A DNA stretch of 40,834 nucleotides, taken from positions 1 to 40,834 of the forward strand of contig JAFTVI010000009.1 of NCBI GenBank assembly GCA_017465825.1, in the 5' to 3' direction. Positions 33,874 to 40,834 of the stretch are shown here, piece after piece. The position numbers and the translations under genes are program-made. The notes beneath the pieces are model-generated. The model was given only the letters and a program-made list of their open reading frames with translations, was not told the DNA's origin and did not search any database. Position 1 is the stretch's first letter. Every line of letters starts with the position of its first letter. This DNA comes from Clostridia bacterium (GTDB lineage: Bacteria; Bacillota; Clostridia; Oscillospirales; Acutalibacteraceae).

Positions 33874-34580
33874 TACGGTATCCATTTATATCCACAGCCC
33901 CACACGGTTGCGAGATGCTCGGGGCTTGAGGAATCCTCCTCTATTTTCATACGCAATCTTCTTATATTTACATCAACGACCTTTTCATCGCCGTAATATG
34001 TATCGCCCCATACGTGGGTGAGAATATCGTTTCTTGAAAGAGGAACCCCCGTATTGCTCATAAAATACTCCATTATCTGGAATTCAACCTGAGTAAGCTC
34101 AACCGGCTCACCGTCCTTGAGCAAGGTTCTCGTGCGCATATTAAGAGCAAATTTGCCGCTTGTAATGATTTCACCTGCAGATTTATTCTTGTCCGCAAGC
34201 TCCTTATTGACGGATACACGGCGGTAAATTGCATCAATTCTCGCCATAAGCTCTGAGGGGGAAAACGGCTTTATAACATAGTCGTCAGCACCCACAAGCA
34301 GACCTGTGACCTTATCCATTTCCTGCGATTTTGCGGTGAGCATAACAATGCCTATCGTACTGCTCTGCTCTCTTAAATATTTACAGACTGAAAGACCGTC
34401 AAGCTCAGGCATCATAATATCCAGCAGGGCAATATCAAAATCGCCGCCGCATTCATTGTATTTATCAATGGCAACTCTGCCGTTTTCGGCTTCAACCACT
34501 TCATAGCCGCTTCGTTTGAGATTTATTACAATAAAATCTCTTATAGAGGTTTCATCCTCTGCAACCAAAATTCGTTTCAT
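33873..34580 (-). CDS. OmpR/PhoB-family response regulator
   Basis: A 235-residue protein has a receiver domain (1-118) with the acidic pocket EDE (8-10), the phospho-acceptor D54 in ALLDIMMPELDG and the lysine in VMLTAKSQ. A winged-helix DNA-binding domain (about 138-233) ends with DVNIRRLRMKIEEDSS and VWGCGYKW. Its partner should be the histidine kinase downstream. ATG at 34580 (AAGGTG 7 bases upstream) is favoured over TTG one codon earlier. It follows the lipoprotein gene by 11 bases, so c-di-AMP genes, lipoprotein and regulator are probably on one transcript. Confidence 0.94.
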   Translation of the reverse strand: MKRILVAEDETSIRDFIVINLKRSGYEVVEAENGRVAIDKYNECGGDFDIALLDIMMPELDGLSVCKYLREQSSTIGIVMLTAKSQEMDKVTGLLVGADDYVIKPFSPSELMARIDAIYRRVSVNKELADKNKSAGEIITSGKFALNMRTRTLLKDGEPVELTQVEFQIMEYFMSNTGVPLSRNDILTHVWGDTYYGDEKVVDVNIRRLRMKIEEDSSSPEHLATVWGCGYKWIP

Positions 34581-34591
34581 CAATAATCACC

Positions 34592-35983
34592 TTAATTCAC
34601 AACAGAAAACAAAGCTGAAATAAAGCCTTTTGTTATGCCCATTTCCTCGCCCTCTGCCGTTATCTGATAGGTATACATATACTCCGTGCCGGATGCAAGA
34701 TAGGTGTTGATATTCACATCGGATTCAATATCCTGCACCGAAATCGTAAACATAAGCACGGATTCCTCTGCCACGTCGGGGTCGTCCGATTCTCTTACAA
34801 CAAAGAATTGTGAAACTCCGTCGTCGGGATAGAAAACTATGCTCCAATCCTTCATTTTTTCTTCGTCATATTCGATTCTGAACTTATTTTCGGTGTTTTC
34901 GATATAACTGCTGACGGTTGAAAACTCACCCTCGTTATAGCTGAGCCAATTTATGATATACATATTCTCGTTAAGACTTTTGTTATCCGTACCGTCTGCA
35001 TTTTTGCGGACAATATAACCGGCGGGGAAAAGCGCTGTTGAAGGAATCTCTTTTTCGCCGTCGGAATTGATATCCTTACAGACAATATCAAGTGATCTGC
35101 TTGTAGGACAGTCTGCAATAGAAAGCACATCGGTTTCGACAGGTGCTTCAAGAGTGCCCGTTTCACTGTTCCAGTAAAGAAGCTCAGTAAGGTAGGCGTC
35201 ACCTGCAATTTCATCAATGTAGATATAAGTTCTTCCGTTTGCATAGCCTGAAGATATTGATGAAAACGCCGTGATCTCAGAATAAAGATTAATATGCCCT
35301 ACTGCGGAAATCTGCAAGCCGGACGCTGAACTGCCCGACATTTTAAGCAGTTTTGCCTGTGTGGTGTAGGTATCAGATGTGGAATTTATAAGCGCAATAA
35401 GCAATTCCTGCTGAGAATCACCGTCAATATCCACCGTGTGCATACTTGTATAGGTTTCGATAATCAGCACTCTGTAATCAAGTTCAGCGCCGCTTTTCTG
35501 TGAGCAGTAAACGGAAAGCTTTTTGTTGCTTTTTGCATCAAGCGAGCTCCAGCCCACGAGAATCTCTGCTATACCGTCATTGTTAAGGTCTGAAAACTCA
35601 ATTGAATAAACATCGCTGCCCTCACCGTTGAAGTTGTCAACAGGTATCCATTCGCCGTCAGCGAAGTCCAGCATATACATATGCACCGACATTTCTTCTG
35701 TTTTGAGTGAATAGAAAACAAAGGCTTCGTCACTGCCGTCACCGTCGCAATCGTACCTTACGAAAGCTGAACGGTAATCGCCTGCAGAGGGATATTTGAG
35801 CACATACTCCCCCGTTGCGCCTACAGCCGTTTCAAATGCCGCCTGCAATTGGCCGTCATTACCCGAAAGCTTGGGCGGACGGACAAGATTTTCGGCGGAG
35901 CTGAAAGAAAAAGCATCACAACCGCTGAAAAGTACGCTTACTGCAAGCAATAATGCGACAAGAGCCGTTATTCTTGTTTTCAT
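34592..35983 (-). CDS. lipoprotein with FG-GAP/EF-hand-like calcium repeats
   Basis: I do not recognise this 463-residue protein by name. The signal peptide ends in a lipobox, VLFSGC, so C22 should be lipidated and the protein displayed on the outer face of the membrane. At least four DxDxDG-like motifs, YDCDGDGSDEAF (77-88), SDLNNDGIAEIL (131-142), VDIDGDSQQELL (184-195) and KDINSDGEKEI (near 300), occur in a beta-rich setting like FG-GAP/VCBS repeats, which bind calcium. The C-terminal third (from about 345) lacks them. A perfect AAGGAGG site precedes ATG. It lies between cdaR and the response regulator, which suggests an accessory sensor of envelope state, but this is inference. Confidence 0.75.
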   Translation of the reverse strand: MKTRITALVALLLAVSVLFSGCDAFSFSSAENLVRPPKLSGNDGQLQAAFETAVGATGEYVLKYPSAGDYRSAFVRYDCDGDGSDEAFVFYSLKTEEMSVHMYMLDFADGEWIPVDNFNGEGSDVYSIEFSDLNNDGIAEILVGWSSLDAKSNKKLSVYCSQKSGAELDYRVLIIETYTSMHTVDIDGDSQQELLIALINSTSDTYTTQAKLLKMSGSSASGLQISAVGHINLYSEITAFSSISSGYANGRTYIYIDEIAGDAYLTELLYWNSETGTLEAPVETDVLSIADCPTSRSLDIVCKDINSDGEKEIPSTALFPAGYIVRKNADGTDNKSLNENMYIINWLSYNEGEFSTVSSYIENTENKFRIEYDEEKMKDWSIVFYPDDGVSQFFVVRESDDPDVAEESVLMFTISVQDIESDVNINTYLASGTEYMYTYQITAEGEEMGITKGFISALFSVVN

Positions 35984-36006
35984 TCAATCCGCCTCCTTTA
36001 ATATTG

Positions 36007-37023
36007 TTACGATACTGTCACTGTTACTTCAACAGTATCAATTTCATCGGTAACCGTTACCCCTGAAGGAAGAACATCTGCAAGCTTCACCCTGTATTTA
36101 TGCTCTCCTGCTTCAATCGCCTGATAATCAAGAGTCAAAAGGGTAAGCTTATCTGCAACGGGCTCATATTCCGTGTCTATTTTTACCCCTATCTGCTCCA
36201 CATCATACTCAACGATCACATCGTTCATCTTATTACCTGTAAATGCAACATCAGGTACAAGCTGAGCAGTTCTTGAAATATTGACCTTAACAAAATAGTC
36301 AACTTCGTCAACCTTGTTAACATACTCATTCACAGAAACGGTATCAGCCGCAGAAGCGCCTTCAAGACTTAAATCGACCTCTAAGGTCTGCGTTGCATAC
36401 ATAAGCTCCGCAGGAAATTTGGGATTTGCAACAACACTTACAATCTTATTGATTTCCGTTTCGGGCCCCTTGAGAGCAACGGTGGAAACCGTAAGCTCTG
36501 CGCTTTCAAAATCATAATCCTGTGCTATATGCTCGGGAATCTGATTTGAATCAATTACAATATCAAACTCTTTTTCGCTTTCAACGTCAAAATACACCTC
36601 AATAGTGGTTTTTGACATCTCGGATATTGTAATTTCAGTGCTGTTTTCTTTAAGCGACACTTTAAGGTCAAGCTCTGAAATACCTGCGGAATCAACTGTG
36701 TTAAGGTTTGCCGAAACAAGCAGGTCGTCTGCAGTCAAGGCTGTTACGAGATATCTCGGACCTGTAACCGTAACATCGATTTTTTCATCACTCTGCCAGA
36801 AATTAGTGTAGCCCTTCTGTGAAACAATGCTGTTTTCTGTAGAAATGGTAATGGGAACATTATATATTGTATAGGATTCCTCGGGACTTTTGTACATAGC
36901 CACCGCAACCCATATAAAAAACGCAATAATAAGGGAAATAAGGAAAACAAACTTATTGTTATCCATAAGCTTACGGAAGGAAAATCCCTTGCGAGCTTCT
37001 TTTTTTTCGGGAGAATTACTCAT
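36007..37023 (-). CDS. cdaR: YbbR-domain regulator of CdaA
   Basis: CdaR binds the diadenylate cyclase CdaA and tunes c-di-AMP production. The 338-residue protein has a short basic cytoplasmic start, one membrane segment (about 28-45, NKFVFLISLIIAFFIWVAVAM) and an extracellular chain of YbbR repeats (about 50-338) recognisable by PVTISTEN, VTGPRYLV, VALKGPETEI and similar units. It overlaps cdaA by the four bases ATGA. The third gene of the classic operon, glmM, is absent here. Confidence 0.93.
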   Translation of the reverse strand: MSNSPEKKEARKGFSFRKLMDNNKFVFLISLIIAFFIWVAVAMYKSPEESYTIYNVPITISTENSIVSQKGYTNFWQSDEKIDVTVTGPRYLVTALTADDLLVSANLNTVDSAGISELDLKVSLKENSTEITISEMSKTTIEVYFDVESEKEFDIVIDSNQIPEHIAQDYDFESAELTVSTVALKGPETEINKIVSVVANPKFPAELMYATQTLEVDLSLEGASAADTVSVNEYVNKVDEVDYFVKVNISRTAQLVPDVAFTGNKMNDVIVEYDVEQIGVKIDTEYEPVADKLTLLTLDYQAIEAGEHKYRVKLADVLPSGVTVTDEIDTVEVTVTVS

Positions 37024-37919
37024 TTTGACTTATCCCCCTTTTGTTTTTTTGAAAATATTTTTTTCTTTTTTGAGTTGTCGTCTTCGGAAGTATCAACCAG
37101 CAGCTCAACAAGCATTGAACGCAGCTGAGCATCGGTAAGACCTCTCCTGAGCTGACCGTCACAGGCAACTGAAATTATGCCCGTTTCCTCACTTGTAACG
37201 ACTGCAACCGCATCGGAGCGAAGGCTCACTTCAAGAGCGGCTCTGTGTCGGGTACCAACGTGTTCCGTTACCTCTTTCTCATTTTTGAGAGGTACAACAC
37301 ATCTTGCGGCAACGATTCTGCCGTCTTTTATAACGATTGCGCCATCGTGCAGGGCAGCCTTCGGGAAGAAAATACTAAGGAGCATTTCCGTTGTGACACA
37401 GGAATCAATAGGCACGCTCTGCCTTGTGATATTGCCGAGCATTGACTTACGCTGGAATACAATAAGCGAACCGATTTTGTCCTCACTCATTTCAGCACAG
37501 GCTCTGCACACGCTGTTGATAACGTCATAAGTGGCGTCGTCATTCTTTTTAGGACTGAACAGCTGTGCCCAGAAATTGTTTTTCTGACCGAATTTTTCAA
37601 GCGCCTGCCTTATTTCGCCGCTAAAAATAATAACGAGAATAACCAACAGGTTGCTGAAAACTATGCTGAACATATATTTACTTGCGTTCATTTCAAACAA
37701 GTTAACTGCAAGATATATCAGCGCAATGAATAAAATTCCCGTTATAACCTGCACAGACTGAGTTTTACGTATCTGCATTATAACAGAATAAACAACAACC
37801 GCAACAAGAAGTATGTCGAGAATATCTGTAACTGAATTAACGCTCATTACCGCGCCGGAGAATTTTTCCCAGGTTGAAGCAAGAGTTTCCGAAACGGACA
37901 ATAATCCTAATGAATTCAT
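37020..37919 (-). CDS. cdaA: diadenylate cyclase CdaA
   Basis: CdaA joins two ATP into c-di-AMP, which controls potassium uptake, turgor and wall homeostasis. Three membrane segments (about 34-51, 58-75, 82-99) precede the DAC domain with the catalytic DGA (192-194) and RHR (224-226) motifs. A lysine-rich tail closes the 299-residue protein. I set the start at ATG 37919 because AAGGTGAT then has good spacing; GTG at 37928 overlaps that site. Confidence 0.96.
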   Translation of the reverse strand: MNSLGLLSVSETLASTWEKFSGAVMSVNSVTDILDILLVAVVVYSVIMQIRKTQSVQVITGILFIALIYLAVNLFEMNASKYMFSIVFSNLLVILVIIFSGEIRQALEKFGQKNNFWAQLFSPKKNDDATYDVINSVCRACAEMSEDKIGSLIVFQRKSMLGNITRQSVPIDSCVTTEMLLSIFFPKAALHDGAIVIKDGRIVAARCVVPLKNEKEVTEHVGTRHRAALEVSLRSDAVAVVTSEETGIISVACDGQLRRGLTDAQLRSMLVELLVDTSEDDNSKKKKIFSKKQKGDKSK

Positions 37920-37935
37920 TAAAATCACCTTCCTG

Positions 37936-38412
37936 TTAAAGTGCTTCTATAAGACATACGGCGTGTGCCGATATGCCTTCCAATCTGCCTGTAAAACCGA
38001 GTTTTTCCTCGGTGGTTGCTTTTACGTTTACCGCTGAAGCATCAATACCGCAGACTTTTGCAATATTTTCAGCCATCTGTCGGGTGAATCTGCCGATTTT
38101 CGGCTGCTGAGCTATAACGGTAGCGTCAATATTGCCCACACGGTAGCCTTTTTCGTCTAAAAGCTCAACAACGTGATTAAGGAGTATCATACTGTCGATA
38201 CCCTTGTATCTGTCGTCGCTGTCGGGAAAATGTGTGCCGATATCGCCCAGTGCCGCCGCACCCAGAAGCGCATCAGAAACGGAGTGGAGCAATACGTCTG
38301 CATCGGAATGCCCGAGCAACCCAAGCTCGTAATCTATTTTTACACCGCCGAGAATCAGCTCTCTGTTTTCGGCAAAGCGGTGTACATCATAGCCGTGACC
38401 TATTCTTATCAT
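37936..38412 (-). CDS. ispF: 2-C-methyl-D-erythritol 2,4-cyclodiphosphate synthase
   Basis: IspF makes the cyclic diphosphate in the MEP isoprenoid pathway with a zinc ion. The 158-residue protein starts with [13 protein letters not shown] (zinc-binding D9, H11) and contains [34 protein letters not shown] plus [20 protein letters not shown], all diagnostic. Its start overlaps the aminotransferase stop codon as ATGA. It lies upstream of cdaA, an uncommon neighbour. Confidence 0.97.
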   Translation of the reverse strand: MIRIGHGYDVHRFAENRELILGGVKIDYELGLLGHSDADVLLHSVSDALLGAAALGDIGTHFPDSDDRYKGIDSMILLNHVVELLDEKGYRVGNIDATVIAQQPKIGRFTRQMAENIAKVCGIDASAVNVKATTEEKLGFTGRLEGISAHAVCLIEAL

Positions 38413-39680
38413 AACAATGCCTTTGCCGCCGCAAGCTTAACTGCGATGCAAAGAAGCTCTGCAGATGCCTTCAGATCCTCTACACTCGGGTAGGAGGGCG
38501 CAATTCTGATATTTCTGTCATCGGGATCATTCTTATAGGGGAAGGTTGCACCTACGCCCGTAAGGGTAAGACCCGCCTCCTTGCAAAGCTGACCTGCATA
38601 CTTTGCACTGCCCGTATCAACGTTAAGGCTGATAAAATATCCGCCGTTGGGCTTGTGCCAGGATGCAATCCCCAGACCGCCAAGCTCTGCTTCAAGAACT
38701 TCAAGAACAGCATCGAACTTGGGTCTTAATACGTCTGCGTGCTTTTTCATAACAGCCTTAAGTGAATCAACATCGGGGAAAACGCAGCTGTGACGGAGCT
38801 GATTCATCTTATCGTAGCTGATGATCTGCACGGTAAGTCTTGAAAGAATCTCTTTGATATTGTTGTCTGATGCCGCAAGTGCAGAAACACCCGAGCCGGG
38901 GAATGTGATTTTTGAGGTTGAGCAGAACTCAACGAAGTTATCCTCCGTGCCGTATTTCTTTGCCGCATCAAAAATATTAACAAGCTCATCGGATGTGTCG
39001 TAAAGGTCGTGGATGATATATGCATTATCCCAGATAACTCTGAAATCCTTTGCGGCAGGCTGCATTTTTGCAAGCCTTTCAACTGTTTCAGCAGAATATG
39101 TAAATCCGTCGGGATTTGAATATTTGGGAACGCAGAACATACCCTTTACAGATTCGTCTTTGATAAGCTCCTCAACCATATCCATATCGGGGCCTGTTTC
39201 GCTGATGGGAACATTGACCATCTTAATACCGAAATACTCTGCAATGGCAAAATGACGGTCATAACCGGGAACAACCGCGATAAACTTAACCTTGTCAAGC
39301 TTTGACCAGGGAGTACAGCCTGCGATACCGTGTGAACAGCACTGACTGATAAAGCTGAACATAAGCTCAAGACTTGCGTTACCGCCGATAACGATATTTT
39401 TGGGTTCAACGCCTAAAAGTGAAGCAAAAAGCTCTTTTGACTCTGCAATACCGTCAAGCATACCGTAGTTGCGGCAGTCAAAGCCTGTCTTGCTCCTGTA
39501 ATCTGTAAGCTCAAAAGCCTTTGCAAATTCAGCCTGAGCAACATCAAGCTGTTCCGGACCCGGCTTGCCTCTTGACATATCTATCGTAAGACCTCTTGCC
39601 TTGAATTCATCATATCTTGACTGTGTATCGTTATAAAATTCAAGCAGTTCTTCTTTTGTAAATTCACATAATTTTTTCAT
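38409..39680 (-). CDS. class I aminotransferase (aspartate aminotransferase-like, Ic type)
   Basis: A 423-residue PLP enzyme has the short N-terminal [27 protein letters not shown] (PLP phosphate region), [10 protein letters not shown] (D218, Y221) and [15 protein letters not shown] with the PLP lysine K257. The sequence fits the aspartate aminotransferase subgroup assigned to Pfam Asp_aminotransf (PF12897), so aspartate/glutamate transamination is likely. ATG at 39680 is chosen because AGGTGG lies 8 bases upstream; the longer frame would add 23 hydrophobic residues. It is the first gene of the long leftward run and has its own promoter. Confidence 0.88.
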   Translation of the reverse strand: MKKLCEFTKEELLEFYNDTQSRYDEFKARGLTIDMSRGKPGPEQLDVAQAEFAKAFELTDYRSKTGFDCRNYGMLDGIAESKELFASLLGVEPKNIVIGGNASLELMFSFISQCCSHGIAGCTPWSKLDKVKFIAVVPGYDRHFAIAEYFGIKMVNVPISETGPDMDMVEELIKDESVKGMFCVPKYSNPDGFTYSAETVERLAKMQPAAKDFRVIWDNAYIIHDLYDTSDELVNIFDAAKKYGTEDNFVEFCSTSKITFPGSGVSALAASDNNIKEILSRLTVQIISYDKMNQLRHSCVFPDVDSLKAVMKKHADVLRPKFDAVLEVLEAELGGLGIASWHKPNGGYFISLNVDTGSAKYAGQLCKEAGLTLTGVGATFPYKNDPDDRNIRIAPSYPSVEDLKASAELLCIAVKLAAAKALL

Positions 39681-39734
39681 TAATGTACCACCTATAAGTA
39701 AAATTAATATAATAATGCTATTATAAATCATCTT

Positions 39735-39763
39735 ATTATAGCACAGCAAAAAAAGATGTACAA
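39735..39763 (-). promoter_or_regulatory. promoter of the aminotransferase-ispF-cdaA run
   Basis: On the minus strand TTGTAC (39758-39763), a 17-base spacer and a perfect TATAAT (39735-39740) lead to a leader of about 50 bases before ATG 39680. The stretch from 39764 to 39810 is A/T-rich with no further feature. Confidence 0.75.
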
Positions 39764-39810
39764 GAGTTTTTGATAAAGTTTTTTTATTTATATATAATAT
39801 AAAAATACCA

Positions 39811-39837
39811 AAATCCCGCCGACATACGACAGGATTT
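39811..39837 (-). terminator. terminator after the small membrane protein pseudogene
   Basis: On the minus strand AAATCCTGTCG and CGGCGGGATTT form an 11-base-pair stem (two G-U pairs) with a 5-base loop, followed by TTGGTATTTTTAT. It lies 8 bases after the last in-frame stop codon at 39846. Confidence 0.72.
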
Positions 39838-39845
39838 GAAAAATT

Positions 39846-40329
39846 TTATTTATGCATCCGTTCCGGTCTGATTTTAACAACAGCAATGCCGAAAGCAACG
39901 GCAATCATAATCACTCCCAGACATAAATAACCTAACCTGTCAAGTTGCATCTGAACCTGAGCATAGTCAAAATCAAGAAAAATCTTTTCATCCGTCCTCA
40001 GTTCCATAATATATCCACTTTTTCATCAAAAAGCATATATACAGTCGTTCCGCATTCGAGGGCGAGTAAACATTCTTCAAGCTCACTGCTCATACACGCG
40101 CCGTCAATCAGTTTGCTTTCAATATCAGCAAATACAGTTTTGCGTGTTTTGCCTTTGTATGAGGATATTCCATAAACTCAAAATGAGCGATCAATTCTGT
40201 TGTGTCTTCCCTGTTTACTGAAGAATTCCAATTAAAATTTGTTATGACAAAAACACTGCCCAAAACAATACACAGAACAATAGAAACAATTGCTTCGTTT
40301 CTGTTCATTTGAAATTTTATTTTGCTCAT
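39846..40329 (-). pseudogene. small two-segment membrane protein gene with two frameshifts
   Basis: Three frames read in succession give one protein-like product of about 161 residues. Frame 1 (40329 to about 40178) reads MSKIKFQMNRNEAIVSI and holds a membrane segment. Frame 2 (about 40177 to 39998) holds ADIESKLIDGACMSSELEEC and LALECGTTVYMLFDE. Frame 3 (from about 40020 to 39846) holds MELRTDEKIFLDFDYAQVQ and a second membrane segment, LGYLCLGVIMIAVAFGIAVV. Both shifts have the sign expected for loss of one base; the second falls at or near a run of five T (plus strand, 40019-40023). Promoter, AAGGTGG site and terminator are intact. I do not recognise a named family, although the layout recalls small clostridial extracytoplasmic domain proteins. 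A sequencing error is possible. Frame 3 alone could still make 53 residues from ATG 40007. Confidence 0.65.
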
Positions 40330-40347
40330 ATAACCACCTTCTTTTTT

Positions 40348-40376
40348 ACTATAACATAACTGTAAAAAAATGTAAA
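40348..40376 (-). promoter_or_regulatory. promoter of the frameshifted gene
   Basis: On the minus strand TTTACA (40371-40376), a 17-base spacer and TATAGT (40348-40353) precede the gene at 40329, whose AGGTGG site lies 5 bases before the ATG. Confidence 0.6.
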
Positions 40377-40420
40377 ATAAAAGCGTAAAACAAAAAAATT
40401 AAAAAATTTTAAAAAAACTC

Positions 40421-40449
40421 TTGACAGAATCAGTTTTATGTGATATATT
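40421..40449 (+). promoter_or_regulatory. promoter of the tRNA pair
   Basis: TTGACA (40421-40426), a 17-base spacer and TATATT (40444-40449) lie 20 bases upstream of tRNA-Thr. An A/T tract just upstream (40391-40420) could act as an UP element. Confidence 0.8.
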
Positions 40450-40468
40450 ATGCCTTGCGTTGAGAGTT

Positions 40469-40544
40469 GCTGGTGTAGCTCAGTTGGTAGAGCAGCTGAT
40501 TTGTAATCAGCAGGTCGGGGGTTCGAGTCCGTCCACCAGCTCCA
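40469..40544 (+). tRNA. tRNA-Thr (TGT)
   Basis: The cloverleaf is complete: acceptor GCTGGTG pairs with CACCAGC (40534-40540), the D arm holds GCTCAGTTGGTAGAGC, the anticodon stem GCTGA/TCAGC encloses TTTGTAA with anticodon TGT at 40502-40504, and the T arm holds GTTCGAGTC. Discriminator T and an encoded CCA (40542-40544) follow. It reads ACN threonine codons, ACA best. Confidence 0.95.
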
Positions 40545-40577
40545 TTTTTTTATTCTCAAAGCAAAAATTTAATAAAC

Positions 40578-40662
40578 GGAAGAGTTCCCGAGTGGCCAAA
40601 GGGGGCAGACTGTAAATCTGTTGTCAACGACTTCGGTGGTTCGAATCCACCCTCTTCCACCA
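40578..40662 (+). tRNA. tRNA-Tyr (GTA)
   Basis: Acceptor GGAAGAG (40578-40584) pairs with CTCTTCC (40652-40658), followed by discriminator A and encoded CCA (40660-40662). The anticodon loop CTGTAAA has GTA at 40612-40614. The long variable arm (GTCAACGAC region) is normal for bacterial tRNA-Tyr (class II). It is 33 bases downstream of tRNA-Thr and shares its promoter. A 59-base part of this gene recurs inverted at the window end. Confidence 0.96.
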
Positions 40663-40691
40663 AGTGTTGCGGTCTAAAAAGATGCCGCATA

Positions 40692-40719
40692 GAAAAGCCT
40701 TGAGAAATCAAGGCTTTTC
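40692..40719 (+). terminator. terminator of the tRNA operon
   Basis: GAAAAGCCTTGA and TCAAGGCTTTTC form a perfect 12-base-pair stem with a GAAA tetraloop, followed by GCATTTTTT. It ends the rightward tRNA transcript 30 bases after tRNA-Tyr. Confidence 0.88.
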
Positions 40720-40775
40720 GCATTTTTTACCCCCAATTTTTAAGTTGCAATTTCATAGATGCCAACGACCTACAA

Positions 40776-40834
40776 GGTGGATTCGAACCACCGAAGTCGT
40801 TGACAACAGATTTACAGTCTGCCCCCTTTGGCCA
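40776..40834 (-). repeat. inverted partial copy of tRNA-Tyr at the window edge
   Basis: The last 59 bases are an exact reverse complement of 40593-40651, the D arm through T arm of tRNA-Tyr. On the minus strand the copy would read as tRNA-Tyr, but the bases after the T arm (TTGTAGGTCG) do not match the acceptor strand CTCTTCC, and no CCA follows. The 5' half lies outside the window. It may be a truncated tRNA remnant left by an integrative element, a true duplicated tRNA with an altered 3' end, or an assembly fold-back at a contig end. Confidence 0.8.

Noticed and set aside
40326-40559. Minus-strand open frame with WWTDSNPRPADYKSAALPTE
   Set aside because: It is the antisense translation of the same tRNA, another common misannotation, and has no gene-like context.
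40421-40615. Plus-strand open frame reading RVAGVAQLVEQLICNQQVGG across the tRNA genes
   Set aside because: This is the well-known false peptide obtained by translating a tRNA; the structure-based tRNA-Thr call explains the sequence.

Overview
The window looks like chromosomal DNA of an A+T-rich, Gram-positive Clostridia-type bacterium. A gut or rumen Oscillospiraceae/Ruminococcaceae relative is plausible, but that is inference. Supporting evidence is the Bacillus/Clostridium order yicC-remA-gmk-rpoZ-priA-def-fmt-rsmB-rlmN-prpC-prkC-rsgA, the linked scpA-scpB-gerW-dacF-rluB block, cdaA-cdaR (c-di-AMP), a GerW-type sporulation protein, strong AGGAGG-like ribosome binding sites, several TTG/GTG starts and tRNAs with encoded CCA. 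The 40,834-base length and the tRNA-derived inverted repeat at the right edge fit a contig that ends in a repeat.

Region 1 (1-12,100) is accessory. It holds the first codons of a minus-strand gene behind a palindrome-covered promoter, a GH78 alpha-L-rhamnosidase-like enzyme, a small minus-strand transcription unit that looks like a decayed gene or an RNA, a GH38-like DUF5054 protein divergent from a membrane-anchored GH39-like protein, a stand-alone E2-type acyltransferase domain, an HTH regulator with four membrane segments, and an O-acetyltransferase/GH3 glycosidase pair. Three related, modular palindromic repeats sit between these genes. The enzyme set suggests plant glycan or glycoside turnover, but no transporter lies in the window.

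Region 2 (12,100-39,760) is one long minus-strand run of core genes read from right to left: aminotransferase, ispF, cdaA, cdaR, a calcium-motif lipoprotein, a two-component system, DUF1385, prmC, an M50 protease, scpA, scpB, DUF2953, gerW, dacF and rluB. A consensus promoter then starts yicC, remA, gmk, rpoZ, priA, def, fmt, a zinc peptidase, rsmB, rlmN, prpC, prkC and rsgA, closed by a strong terminator. Many neighbours overlap by 4-20 bases. The block joins c-di-AMP signalling, wall-sensing phosphorylation (PrkC/PrpC), chromosome condensation, translation initiation and termination factors, and rRNA modification.

Region 3 (39,760-40,834) holds a small two-membrane-segment gene broken by two frameshifts but with an intact promoter and ribosome binding site, then tRNA-Thr(TGT) and tRNA-Tyr(GTA) on the plus strand, a terminator, and an exact 59-base inverted copy of the tRNA-Tyr body running off the window edge.

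I did not find a convincing new multi-gene system. The best leads are the modular palindromic repeat family, the minus-strand unit at 2,180-2,553, the hairpin that buries the dacF ribosome binding site, the palindromic insert that splits the response regulator from its kinase, and the inverted tRNA copy.
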